From positions 4,092,001 to 4,156,000 of the forward strand of contig NC_064443.1 of assembly GCF_023343835.1 (NCBI RefSeq): a stretch of DNA of 64,000 nt, given 5' to 3'. This document shows positions 1-12,245 of this stretch, in pieces. The first letter of the stretch is position 1. The number at the start of each line of letters is the position of its first letter. Below the pieces are notes generated by a model. The model saw only the letters and a list, made by a program, of their open reading frames with translations. It was not told where the DNA came from and made no database searches. The DNA is from Lagopus muta. Its lineage: Eukaryota; Chordata; Aves; Galliformes; Phasianidae. The position numbers and the translations under genes were made by a program.

Positions 1-3000
1 TAGTTTATATCTTTGTATTTTATATCACCCTTACCTGACACATGAAATAAGCACAACTATATTCTTAGAGCAGAAATGTGTCCCTCAATTTTAAATTGGG
101 AATTTATCAATGAGGAAATTAAGTCATTTGAGGTCATGCAATAAATCTGTGGCTGAAACAAACTGAACTGAAGTATCCAGATCTCACAAGTTAATGTCTC
201 TTTTACTTATCATATCCATGTTGCCATGGAAAAGGGCAGATCAGCCACTACTTTCTGAATTCCCCCATACTTTCCCCCTTGTGACTGCGTTTTTCTGGGC
301 CCTGCTTTTTCAGCATTGTTAGAAAAGCCATGGAAAGAGCCAGCTCAGGAACCAATCTAGCTGAAACCTTACCCAATAAAAACACACATTTAGCTCTTTG
401 TAACTCTCCATAATGTTTATTACCTGGCTATACAAATATTCGTGCTGAAGGGAGGTACTGCTGCAAGATAAATACCATCTTCCAACTGCTGCATATGTTA
501 TGGATTGATATGATCAAAGGTGAGAATTTGAGGGAAGAGTAGCAGATCTCTTTTCTTAATTTTAAAATCTGTTCCTTCTGCTTTTTTGACCTTTGCTCAC
601 TGAGGGCTGCAACCAATGCCAGCCATGTCTAGCACTCCTTCAGCACATCTGAATTCCAGTCACAGTCACACCTGTTTTGTTTGCTGGCCCTGCTCACACA
701 GACTGTACAATGCTCTGTTTGGGCTTTCAAGCTAATTTTATGCATCTGTGACCTTCAACTGCTTTGACCATCACCTGTGTTTGTCCACCCTGTGAAAAGC
801 ATTGCCTTGAGCTTTGTTGTTGATACCAGCAAACAGAAGTACATGTGTTGTCATAAGTGGAAAAAAACAAAACAAAAACAAAGCAAGAGAAACATAAAGG
901 CAGCTGATAGTCCCTTGCTATAGATGGATGGCGACAATATTTGGGATATGCTTTCAGCTTCTATCAGCTTGCTATTGATGTAGTCAGTCAGCCAACTCCC
1001 AGTACTTACTACAAGAGGCACAGCATCCTTTCCTAAACTTTATTGTAAAACAATCTATCAGGAAATCTGAGAGCTCTGGCTGATCTCTTTACTTAATTGA
1101 TAACAGCCATCATAGTACACTCAGATGAATCATTCTTCTCTTCTTCCCAAAGGGCTAAAAACTGCAGTTAAGCCATGCCATGCTCAGAAGAGCAAACCGC
1201 AGTTACTCAGGCAGACACCTCCAGGGCCAGTTCTAAGTTTGGTTGCAGCTAGTGACGTGGAATTTTGCTGTGCTCTGATCAGCACTGGCATCAGGAAGTC
1301 CTGGCATCCCATGCACAAGCGAGAGGTAGAAATGATTAAGACAACACAAACCATTTAAAATGGATGCAGTCAAGGCATTGCACCACTTGTGCTTTCACAA
1401 TCTTTATGCATTGGGAAGAAGTATAATGTCATTATTTGTACACAGCGGGAGACATCAGGGCAGTTTATGTGTTTATGTCCTTCCATCTTTGAATCAACAC
1501 AACTGGGCTTGTCAGCAGGAGCAAATTTTGCTGGGTAGTTAGTGATCAGAGGCTGCTGCCAAGCACCATGCTGTGCTGAGCTGTGTTTCAGTGGGGATGA
1601 CAAAACACTGTTATTCTTTCTAACCAAGCCCTACTCTCAGCTTGCCCCCAAATTAATTCAGAAGAACAAATGCATGAGCTTCAACAGAAATGTACCCAAG
1701 AATATTTTTGGGCCTGCAGGCTTGGTTTTTTTTTCCCTTCCGTTTTCCAGTGAAATGGGTTTTGTTGTCTTTGTTGAAATACTAGCAAATAAAAACAAAA
1801 CATATAATGCTCTGTAGGTCATTAAGTGGAAATGAAAAAAGTAATAGAGTCAAGCTAAAAATCTTAGGACCCAACCAATTTCTTCCTGTTGTCTGTCATG
1901 AGGAAAGCACTCTGTATCATAAGTGATACTTAATCAGATTTTATCTACCTATTTTTAGATACTCTTCAGAAAACCAACCCATGATATGTTTAAAAGTTCC
2001 TGCTATCAAGTTTTTGCTTCAGATTTATGGAAAGTATTTTGGGGCTCTTTTAGAATGTACTTCTCTCCAAATTTTAGTCCCTACTGTTTCTGCGGCTGTC
2101 ATTACTCCCCTTCTAAACATTTTTCTTCAGTGCAATTTTCTGCTTTTATAGTAGAAGAAGGGAAAGTGATGGCATTGGAGGTTACTGGCTGCTTGAATTA
2201 ATTATAAGTAATTGACAGCACATGATAGCCATGATGGAGAAAGAAAAGGAAAGCGGTACAAGAGGAGGTAGGCAGATACTATTTCTTAGGAATAGGAGGG
2301 AAAAGAGTATAAATGAAACATTTTTGCTGGGTACTACACAGCTTTTTTCACTTGGAGCTGATACCATGAATGCACTGCCTGTGGTTAATTCTACCTTCAT
2401 CAAGGATGTATCAGGTTGGAGTTGTGCAGTGTGAGGTGGATGATAGGTTTTTGTCTCGATTATTTTTCTGGTATTGTAGCTTCCATTATATTGGAGGCTT
2501 TTGCGTGCTATTGATCTGAGCTGGCATAACTGTTGTAGGATTTGGACTAACAGAATACGCAGACTGTTTCCCAGTTACTCCTGCCTCTGCTAAATCCAGT
2601 CCCTGGAGGTTCATCCATCATCTGTCCCACTCAGACAAGGTTCAAACTGTAAGCCTGCATTATGTACAATACTGTCACTGTTCTAAAATTCCTAATTCCT
2701 TAAATCATTTGAACAAGTTGCTCTGCATCTCTCTTCTTTCCACTGAATGTACTGAGAATCTTGCATGTCCATGCTGGAACTATCACACCTGGCTTGGGCT
2801 TGGCACATTCCTGTTACATATTGCTTGTCTTTTGAGTTATTGTACAGAGATGTGGTAAACTCAAGCTTTATGTATTTAGCTGAAGGAGTTTAATCTATCT
2901 GTGCCTTTATAGACTGTGTGTCCCTTCTTTAAAAAAAATCAAATGTTATAATAGGTAATTCTGTATTGGAAATTAGTAGTTCTGTTTTGGGAAATAATGT

Positions 3001-3639
3001 AATAACATCCAGGTGGGATGGAGTTGAAAGCACAGCACTAAGGGCACTAAATCTGCTACTGTAACTCTGGACTAGTTATTAAAATATAAGCTTGTGAGAT
3101 ACCTTCATGGACTCTGGAACTACCTGGGAAATACTAAAACTCAGTGAAGTTAGTACTTTTCACACCTGGGAATGTTGTTTTCTTTCAGCAGCTGCCAATC
3201 TTTGTTCAAATAGAGCCAGCTGAAACAGATTTTTCTTGCCTTTTTAATTTCACCTAAATTTTGGACTTCTGCTAGCTGAGGGAGAACTAAATCTTGAGAA
3301 AATAGCTTATGTAGTTTGCAGCCCCTGTGCTTTGCTATGATGTGATGTCGAGGCATTCCCTGGGGAAGGTTTCTTTTTTTGATGTGGAGTAGAAAAAGAA
3401 TGGTTAACAGCCTCCTCAGCTGCAAGATGCTCTAGAAAGGTACCTCTAATGACACTTCTGTGGTGCAGTGGGGACACCTTTTGGTTGCAATTGCTCTAAG
3501 CCTGATGACCCTACAAGATAACATTAAAAACGACTTGTAATACTCGCTGCTTGCAGAAAGCAAGTAGAGGCAAACTGTATCACTGGCCCTTTCTACTTCT
3601 TTACGTATACTTGATATGTAGTCTGCTGTCTCAGAGTAA
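1..3639. other. Unique AT-rich DNA, no gene seen
   Basis: No coding exon, RNA gene or recognisable transposon is visible in this stretch. Open frames are all under about 95 codons, overlap one another on both strands, and resemble no family I know. Short A/T runs are present, such as the mixed A/AAAC run near 860-890. It reads as intergenic or intronic avian DNA. Confidence 0.6.
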
Positions 3640-3850
3640 GAACGCAGCGCCTCAGATCCTGCTTTGCCAGGTCCTTCTGCAGTTCCACCCGGTTTTGTTG
3701 CAGCTCCCATTCTGCCGAAGATCTGGCTTCCATACCGTTAGGTGGCAGCACGTGCCAGCGAAAATCTCCTTGTCCCCACAGCTTGGCAGCAAAACCGGGC
3801 GCGCAGAGCCAAGAGAGCTTCCTTTGCAGCCTAACCGGCACGTGAAATTG
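3640..3850. promoter_or_regulatory. CpG-bearing patch with CTCF-like site and two E-boxes
   Basis: This patch has several CpGs, including CGGGCGCGC near 3800, inside AT-rich and CpG-poor surroundings. At 3735-3749 the plus strand reads CCGTTAGGTGGCAGC, which fits the CTCF core CCASYAGRKGGCRSY at 13 of 15 positions; the misses are positions 3 and 4. A CACGTG E-box overlaps its end (3749-3754) and a second lies at 3839-3844. A 128-codon plus frame (3551-3937) and minus frames cross the region, but none looks like a known protein, and GC-rich patches lengthen chance frames. It could be an insulator, enhancer or weak promoter. Only the motifs are seen; the function is inferred. Confidence 0.35.
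3735..3754 (+). promoter_or_regulatory. CTCF-like motif overlapping a CACGTG E-box
   Basis: The core AGGTGGCAGC, the most constrained part of vertebrate CTCF sites, is intact. The last C of the CTCF match is the first base of CACGTG, the E-box bound by USF/MYC-type bHLH proteins. A single motif match is weak evidence, because such matches also arise by chance. Confidence 0.4.
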
Positions 3851-4993
3851 CATTTATATTCTTTACGGAGAAGGTATATTACGATTTATTTCCAAAAATA
3901 TGAAGCTGTTGCTGCAGAGCTACTTATTTCAGTGTGACAGCGATGGTTTTAGTTTTTAAAATAATGGGGAGTAATGTGTGCCTCAAGGAAGAGTAAGAAC
4001 CCATAACACGTCCTGGGGGAAAAAGAAGGTGGACGTGCAGTGTTGAATTTTTCTCAGTGATTCAGGAAGGCATTACTATGTGCCTGATTTATTGTTTTAA
4101 ACATCTGCCGGTCTTCTCCAGAAAAATTCCTTCTGTGTTGTTTTCTCTGGAGACAACTAAATTGTAATCAAATGCTAAACAGAGAAGAAAAATGAAGCGT
4201 CGTACCCTACACTGAGCAGACAAATCTTGAGCAAAGAATCAATTTACCAGGAAACAGGCAGCGAATGCAGCAGTGTAGCTTTCTTAATACCTGTGGAAAC
4301 ATTGCCAGCATGATCATTTCTGAAGAGGTTCTGCCCTTACCTGTGTCTGAGGTGATCAAACTCATAGCTCAACTTAAGCCTGAGCTTAATTCTTAGAATA
4401 ATTTTATCTTCTGAAGCCACAGTAGGAGGTGTCTGTAAATATTTATGGTAAGACACTTAGCAACAAGCTGTGCAAGTAAATCACACGGTTACGCTGTTGG
4501 AGTGATTGAGCTGTTTCGTTACTGGCCTTTGCTGGAGGTGTCTTTTCAAAGGATGCTACCAGAGACAGCTGGTGTACCTACACTGCAGCTGTCAATTGGA
4601 AATGTTAACTAGGCTTACATCCTGCAGATTGTTTCCATGTTTTCTGAAACCTTTGCTGTCAAATTGCTGTTTAGAATTAATTATTTGTAATCCTCAAGTT
4701 CTTGGAATGACCGTGAAATAGATGGCCTTCTACATGTAAGTTATTATGCTCCAAAGTAATTTCTGGGTTCAGGATTGCTTGTGTCCCCATAGACAGTCCT
4801 GGATTTTGATGCTTACAGCAATGTTAATGACTATTGTCACTGCTTTCTGCTTATTAGATAAGAACTGTAGGCTGTATCACCCAAGGTAGGAGGGCAAGAG
4901 TACTGTCCTGCACCTAACACTGTTAAAATTCAGCAAGAAATATTTGTGATGCAGTCACTCATTTAGTTTTGAATTTTCTTCAAGTTAGAAGCA

Positions 4994-5235
4994 AAGAATC
5001 ACTTGGGTTGGGAGGGACCCTAAAGCCCACCCAGTTCCAACCCCTGCTGTGGGCTGGTTGCCACCCACTACACCAGTCTGCCCAGGGCCCTATCCATCCT
5101 GGCTTGGAACAGTCCCAGAGATGGGCACCCACAGCTCCTCTGAGTAATGTGTTCCAGTGCCTCACCACTTCCATGCTGAAGAATTTCTTCCTTATATCTA
5201 AGCTAAACGTACCCTCTTTTAGGTTAAAATCATTT
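4994..5235 (-). mobile_element. CR1 LINE 3' end, 5'-truncated
   Basis: This is the reverse complement of a CR1 3' terminal region. On the plus strand it opens with AGAATCACTTGGGTTGGGAG and continues through the conserved segments AAAGCCCACCCAGTTCCAAC, GGGCTGGTTGCCACCCACTA and GAAGAATTTCTTCCTTATAT. CR1 is an avian non-LTR retrotransposon; most copies are 5'-truncated and non-coding like this one. Only about 240 bp of 3' UTR remains. It is the only one of the seven CR1 loci on the minus strand. Open frames here are fortuitous translations of CR1 UTR. Confidence 0.93.
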
Positions 5236-6876
5236 TATTCTTAAATTGAATAAATGAAGTTAGAGTTGCCATGTGAAGACTTGTAGAAAACTGTTGCAGG
5301 TTGGTAGAAGTAGCTGCATTGCTTATGTTAAATTTGTCAGTACCAGTTAAAACTGCTTTTTGGCTTTCTCCATTCCTCTCCTACCTCCCTGAAAAAACTG
5401 TTAATGCTCCCAGGTTTAATACTGGGATGGAGCCCTAAGCATGTTCAGATAATCTGAATTGTTTTGTCACCTCTGACTAGGATTATTTTTGTCAAATATA
5501 AATATGTATTCCTTACAAATTTCACATGAAAAGATAATTACAATATAGTTCTGAATAAAAAGCCTGATTTGCAATCATAAGAAGGCCTTCCTTCCATTAC
5601 TGTTAATAAACAACTGTACAAGTTGGTGACTATTGAAAGCTCTTAATTTACTCTGCCTTCCTCCTGACAAGCCTGCACGTTGGTTCTGACATGCAGACTG
5701 ACAGCTTCGTGGCATTTTGGAATGTTCCAACTGCATTAAGTATGTGGTACTATTTATTTTAGTACCCCCTTTCCCACATCAGCCACTGACTCACAAGAAA
5801 GAGCTAGGAGCAATATTTGGCATTTGCTTCCTGTGCGGTACAATTTTCCTGGTTCATTAACCTTTTTTATGTAGATGTAAATTCTGAGCCTGCCATGGTT
5901 ATTTCTGGGGCGCGTGTCAAAACAAGATTTGTCTGTCTGAGCAACGTTTGCTTTTGAAAATGTTTAAAATTGTTCCGGCAATCTTGTCTTTCAGAGCAAA
6001 TTTTTTTTAATGTGTATTAAGCTATGTTTATGTTGTGAAATTCAGATCTCCAGCACCATTGAAGTGACTTGTAGAAGAAAAGCAGGAGACAAAGGAGAGC
6101 CTGTGAAGCACTAACTGTGCAGTGCTATCCTGTACCTGTATTACCAGGCAGTGCTTGCTTCTGCTTATACAACACGGCATTACTGCAGAATGATGGAAGC
6201 AGAACGTAAGCTCTGTTGTCACTTGTAAATAAAATTGTATTGGCTATGTATATACAAGCATATGTAGAGAATGAGAGTTTTATTTCCATCTAATCAAATC
6301 AGAAAAGGCTCTAATATGTCTGTATTTCTCTGTGCATGATACAAAATACAGACAACTGAATTCAGTCCTTATTTCTGCTACGGATCCCCTGTGTGACTCT
6401 AACAGATGAGTGAAGGGAGAAAATTTGCGTGGAAATCCATAACTCTTTTGATGCTGCTGGATTCTGTACAGTTCTTTACTTAGAAGAGACTTGAGTTTAT
6501 CCTAATTCATATAAGGTTTTTAAACCTCTGTGCTGAATGCACAATGCTGCTTGTGAATGTGCTGAAAGCCAGAACATTCTCTACTAAGAGAGTAGCATTG
6601 AGACCTGCCCGTTAGCATTCTAGAACCAAGAACTTTGCATTGAATTTATGATTTATTTTTTTTCTTTTGAGAATGAAGGAATTGATCTATAGCTGGGGGC
6701 TTCTTTCAAGTGATCTCCTATCAGAAGTACGATTATGCATTAAATGTTATGAATAACATACACACCAAGGAGAACGAAATGCAGATGTGAGCAAGTCAGG
6801 AGCAGTAAATTAAAAAAAAAATAAAAAATAGGGTAACTATCAGTGATGGCCTTATTCTTTTTTTTTAAGGGATCTG

Positions 6877-6931
6877 GTTTTTTTTGTTTTTGGTTGTGGG
6901 TTTTTTTGTTTGTTTGTTTGTTTTGTTTTTT
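6877..6931. repeat. T-rich tract with (GTTT)n
   Basis: The plus strand is almost all T and G, ending in five or so GTTT units (about 6901-6931). It is a simple repeat; read on the minus strand it is an A-rich (AAAC)n tract. No retroposon body is recognised next to it. Confidence 0.85.
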
Positions 6932-8530
6932 AGCCACGTTTACTGATAAAAAGAAAGCACTATGCTCTAGGACATAAAACTTCTGTCATCACTGAGACCT
7001 CACTCACCAGGGGCTGGTTTTATTGTTCCCCCAAATATCTGTTCCACTTTTTTCCCCTTTTGTTGTGCCAAGAACTGAATAGAGAAGAGGGGAGGGAAAA
7101 ATACTTTGGCCTGTTTTGCTGTTACTTTTCAGGATCTCATCAATCTTGTCTCTGATGCAAGCTCTATCTTTCTACTCCAGTGGGTGTTTCTTAGAAGGGA
7201 TGATGCTCAGCACAGGCAGCTTTCGCTTGTGCCTGATGCACACTTGTTTTGCCCAGGGCTCACCAAGTATTAATACTTCTTCCCTCCCTTCTTCCTTGCA
7301 TTAAGAATTAGATCTTCAGTGACCTCACTCTCAGAAGCACCAGACAGCCCAGCACGTGTGTCAGTCCTCTGGTATGGTAGACTGAATCTCCAGATGCTAC
7401 CAATGTGTAATTGGATTTGTTTCATCTCATTTTCTATCATGATTCTAAAACTGGACTATTGCTCTAAGTTTAGGACTCATTTTGGTTTTTCTAGTTGCCT
7501 GACAAGAATATTTTCAAAGCAATTGGAGGCCAAGATAGAAAGAAAAAGGTGCCTCTAAAGTTAGGCGTTACATGGTTTTCCCCCTGTGATATAACTTATT
7601 CTCAGTGAAACAAGTTGCAAAAATCTGGAAAAGTGAAAGATGAACATAGAATCACTGCTTCCTTTCTTGCCTACTGAGCCAAATCCTCACTTTGTCTTTT
7701 TATGGTGCAATATGGATTGCTATATTACGCAGTCTGGTTCTTGGATGGAATTATATTCTCCGTATCAATGTAAAATAATCTTTAAAAAAAAAAAAAAGCT
7801 CAACAGAACATAGTTTAAAACTACATGATGGCAGAACCATGATCTAATGCTGAAGTTGGTCAAGAGATTGGACATGTATGTTCATTTATCTTATTTACAC
7901 AAAGAAAATTATAAATAAAGTTGTGAATTTAAGCAAGAAGAAGTAGTAGGCAGTAGTGCAGATTATGACTCTTACTAGAATGGCAAACTGTTTCCAAGTT
8001 AGTCCAATGCTGCTTTTTGTGCTGTATGACTGATTTATATCAAATTTGAGGCTTTTTGCAACCTATGTGGAGAAGGGCAAAGATCCATTTGAACTTCATT
8101 TGACTTTCTGCAGCTTTCTGACTAGCAAGAAATGATCTGTGGGCTTTCTGTACTGTTCAAAATATGGTACCCCCTTTCCCCAGCTGATCAACAATAGCCT
8201 GGCAAGAAGTCCCCAGAATTCTGTGTACTGGAATAACCCGTTAATGTATTTCTAAAAATGAAACAAAACCAAGCAAAGAGAAACTCATTTGGCTTTGGGC
8301 TGTGCAGTGTGTGGCATGACTTGTGCAAGCTGTTATCCTTTTGGGTTTTGGCTACCAACTGCATTGTGCCAAACAAGCATGATGTATGCTAGTGGAAAGC
8401 AGTAGAGATTTGCGTAATTCGATGTCTTGACTTATTCTAAAATTATTGAAAAACTAATTCTGGAGAATAATATCAATGTGTTTATATATATTTTATGGCT
8501 GCAGTTTCTGTGATTCCATCAGTTCTCATT

Positions 8531-8546
8531 AAAAAAAAAAAAAAAA
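8531..8546 (+). repeat. Poly(A) run, 16 bases
   Basis: Uninterrupted run of 16 A. No SINE or processed gene copy is recognised upstream, so it is listed only as a homopolymer. Confidence 0.9.
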
Positions 8547-10022
8547 TTATACCAGTGAAACTTTCCTCCTGTGATCTAGCTTGTATCAGTTAATGGCATG
8601 CAAGTTTCTCCTAATGACTGGGACGTACAAAGGCAGAAAGAGCACATATCAAATGAAATCACTATTAGTTGAAGGGCCTGAAGTAGTATATGCCTCACTG
8701 AAGAAATTTGTTTTGAGCTGGCACAACTCCTGGGAGAGCATTCAGTTATTTGTGCAAATAGGTACATTCAGGAATTCTGCAAGATGGCTGTCCTAAAGTC
8801 AGCTTTGAAGCCAACAAGCTGGGATTTTCATAGCTGCTAGGTTTGCATTCTTGAGAATTTTTAGGCATCCACAAATTCCATCACAGAGTTCTGCTTTTCT
8901 CAACACTGGCAGGTTATCTATGTAGCTAATTTAAAAATCAGTTTAAATATTCAACTTTAGACTTCCCAGTCTGGAAACTTCAGTTAATACGTTTCTTTCA
9001 AATGTCAATGTTACTTACAGGATCACGGAAAGAGACATCTTATAAATTGGAAGTATGCAAATAGGTTTATCTGCTGTATGGAGCCACATTCAGGATAACC
9101 TTATGCCGCTGGATGACCCTCCCGCAAGATTCAGACTGTTTTGGAAGTACAAATCCTTACACGTTCTGTATAAAACATAAAGTACAGTCTGTAGGACTCT
9201 GGATTCCACAGTGAGAGGAGGGCAAAACAACATCCAAGTTGCAATTTTAGCTGGCCCGTGAAAGAGCTATTGACGTCTCTGCTGTTATGTCTAGCAAGAC
9301 ATTCAGTTTTCATTTTCTTTCTGTTAATCATTGGGGATGGCAAATCAACACTGCATACATCTGAAAGGTTTTAGGATTTCTTTCTAGAACCTTCTTTGAT
9401 TGCATGGGTTGCTTTGGGCTAAGATCCAAAGAAAGTGTAACTCAGACTTTTTCTGCCCTTTTGCCCATGTATGTTTGAGAACTTTAGTATTCAAAATCAG
9501 CAGAATCTAACCTTCTCCTCAACTTTCTGGTTTTCAAAGAGCAACAAAAGGTTGTTCATAAGTAACCTGTCAGAGCATAATCTATCTCAGGGACCAAGAA
9601 TGCTACTGTGATAAGCTTCATATATAACATGCCTTTGTTGAGAAGGGACTTATTTGAGTACAGAACAAGAATTAATGGGGTGAAGGAGCTGCAAGGAGAA
9701 TTTGAGGCACAAATCAGCAAAAGCTATAAACTGAGGTTGGCTGCTTGTAATATGGATAGATAAGCATTCTTTCAGGATTCAGTGGAGGACAGAGAAGCAT
9801 TAAAGCACACTGGTGGAAAATCTCCCTTGATGAAAGATTGCAATAATCTAAATCTGTTTGAAGTGATTCAGGTATAGCTGATCCTTCTTTGGGCAGAGTG
9901 ATATCTTTTTTGACTTTATTTGTTAGAATTCTACCTCTACGTTCTTGCTAGCCTGAAATTAATCTGAAGGTATTGCTTAAACTTGAAATAAACATACTAA
10001 TTTCTCCAGAAACATATTTAAG

Positions 10023-10052
10023 ATATATTAAGATCAAATATATTAAGATCAA
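10023..10052 (+). repeat. 15-bp perfect tandem duplication
   Basis: The unit ATATATTAAGATCAA occurs twice in direct succession with no mismatch. It looks like a recent slippage or end-joining duplication. Confidence 0.9.
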
Positions 10053-12054
10053 ATACACATAGCTAGAAAATCCAGCAAGTACTAATCAAGTCTGAGCTAT
10101 AGCAAGATAACATTCATGTGTCATGCAGCAGAGCATGTCAAAGTGCTGTAGAACGTTTTAGCTCCATGAACCTACTGAGTTATTTAGTTACTGAGTCTAT
10201 ACAACTTTTTCTCCATTAACTTGAGCCCTACTATAGATGACTTTGGCATATAGGTAACTATTTCTTTGTATAGCATTACTTGGGCTATTTTTTCCAGTAT
10301 CTTTTGATACTGGTAGAAAGCTCAGAGGGACAGACCTCCTAGAAACAGTAGTCTGGGACACTTTTGGAAGAGGTGACTGAAAAATGGGTTCATGGTGAGG
10401 TTTGCATTTAGTGAAGCAAGCTAGCTTCATATGCTGCCAAGAAGAAACTAGATGATTCTTTTTGCCTTTAATGACCTGCAGTTGACTTAGTGGTTATGAC
10501 TGTAAAGCTCTGAACCCCATTACCCAGCTCATCTCCATGAAATCAATGAATGTTTCCCTGATGACATATAAATAGCTCAAACCTTTTAATAAATGTCGGG
10601 AGTGGTCTTTTGTTTTCCCCATATGGCTCTTGAGTGTTCACAGAAAAGCAGTCCTCTAATTTCTAAAGATTATTAATATAAATGCAAGACATAGACACAG
10701 GCAAAACCAGCAACTCCTTTCTCCTGTTATCACTGAATAGAGTTTGTATGCTATTTTGAAAATAATCACAGTGAGATTTTAATATTCCTTCTCTTTATTT
10801 GCATTCTGCTAGCTCATGGCTGCTAAGAAACTATCTCTGCTTAAAGAAACTATCTAGATTGATGTAATAACGTTTACTACAACAACAACAAAAAAAGAAA
10901 CCAAACTACAAAAAAACTCCATCTCACAAGGTTTGTTTTCAAATGAATCTGATGAGAAAGGAATGTTGAGAGCATAACAAGATCTATACATGGCTGTTTT
11001 GTGATTCAGAGTAGAAAGGTGCTGTTGCCTTGTGGTGGCATCTGGCTTTATCTTTTCTTCCAGATGGGAAGAGATTCAAAAGTGTAACCTGAAAAGGATG
11101 AAAGGCTGCTGGCAAACTTTCCTAACAGGAATCAAATATCAGGGGCAGATTTTCAAGGTACTTTTCCAAACCAGTTTGTGGGATGTGGTGTGGTGTGGAG
11201 GGACTGGAGAGTGGAAACAGAGGTGCTGTTAAATGCAAATACTTATGAGACAGTTGAGACAGAATAAGTGCTTTTCTTACAGTTGATCTTCAATTCTCCC
11301 ACCACAGAGGTTTTGTCTACTAAATAATTTTTTGTTAACTGTTTTGTTAACTAAATAATGCCAACCTCACTTAATCGTAAATGTATTAGGGATATCTTTA
11401 CTTGCTTTAGTGACTTTCTCTGTAAGCCTTCAAAAAAAAGTTCCAGATTTCATTGGTTTCAATCCACCCTTGTTTGATTAATACAGTAACAGACAAAAAA
11501 TAATCTGTAACAATTTGTTATGGATTGTGGTCCATTTCAAGGCAGGTTGGTTAATCTTCTGATTAGATGCTTGATAATATTAGCTGACTGTTTGCTGTAT
11601 TTGGCTGCAAGTGCTACAAGCTACAGGTGGCTCAAACTAATGGTCATGAATGTCATTATTGCTTCAGTCAAGTAACTTGGTAGCTGAAGTCCTTATTAGC
11701 AACCCTTTTAGAGAAGGGGATAATTGCTTACATTGTCATTCTTGACATGCAGTATTTTTAAGGCTATGTATTGTTCTTTATGGGATGTAGCTCTGGTCCA
11801 AGTTTTAATGATCTGAGGGAAACAGAGTGCTTGTGTGCAGAGATTTGGTCTTCTCAGGTCTGGTCTATGCATGTGACACACAATCTGCTAAACCCATTGG
11901 GCTGGCAAACTGCTCTATCTCTAGTGTAAATCCAAATAATGATTTTTACAGAATATCTAATACTGGGCAAGATTTATCTAGCCACTTTCTTCTTTTTTTG
12001 AAGTCTTCACAGTAGTATGGGAACTACTGAATCATGGCCTGAACCTCTGATTGA

Positions 12055-12245
12055 TCACCTGAGGCGAGCAATGAGTCAGCCCTGGGAGCACGGGTGAAGG
12101 CAATTCACCTGTGCTGCTGGAAGGGGTGGAGCCTGGCTGCACCTCTCCTAGACCCATTAAGAGCTGACTACTAGGGGGAAGGATCTTTCCTGGAGATGTG
12201 CTCCGCTGGAGTTAAGCCTAACAAGTGAGCCCAGGATACAGGTAA
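12055..12245 (+). repeat. Unclassified GC-richer block, possible old interspersed repeat or first exon
   Basis: This block of about 190 bp stands out from its AT-rich flanks. It contains a 12-bp inverted repeat (12087-12098 with 12104-12115) and ends at a good splice-donor sequence, ACAG|GTAAGC, with the GT at 12241-12242. No CR1 sequence is recognised. Its sharp composition edges suggest an inserted element such as an LTR or other retroelement remnant, but no TG...CA ends or target duplications could be confirmed. It could equally be an alternative first exon of a non-coding transcript. I cannot name the family. Confidence 0.3.
12087..12115. other. 12-bp hairpin (inverted repeat)
   Basis: AGCACGGGTGAA pairs with TTCACCTGTGCT across a 5-base spacer: eleven Watson-Crick pairs and one G-T. 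It is compact and GC-rich enough to form a stable stem in RNA. It is too short for a typical microRNA precursor. Confidence 0.7.

Larger units (their letters stand above)
5236..12054. other. Unique AT-rich DNA, no gene seen
   Basis: No exon, RNA gene or mobile element is recognised. The stretch contains a T-rich/(GTTT)n tract at 6877-6931, A runs near 7783-7797 and 8531-8546, a 15-bp duplication at 10023-10052, and an (AAC)n-like run near 10880. Short open frames (60-80 codons) are spread over both strands as expected by chance. Confidence 0.55.

Noticed and set aside
3551..3937. 128-codon plus-strand open frame, the longest in the window
   Set aside because: No recognisable domain; it overlaps open frames on the other strand in a GC-richer patch, and its length is within chance expectation for 64 kb on six frames.
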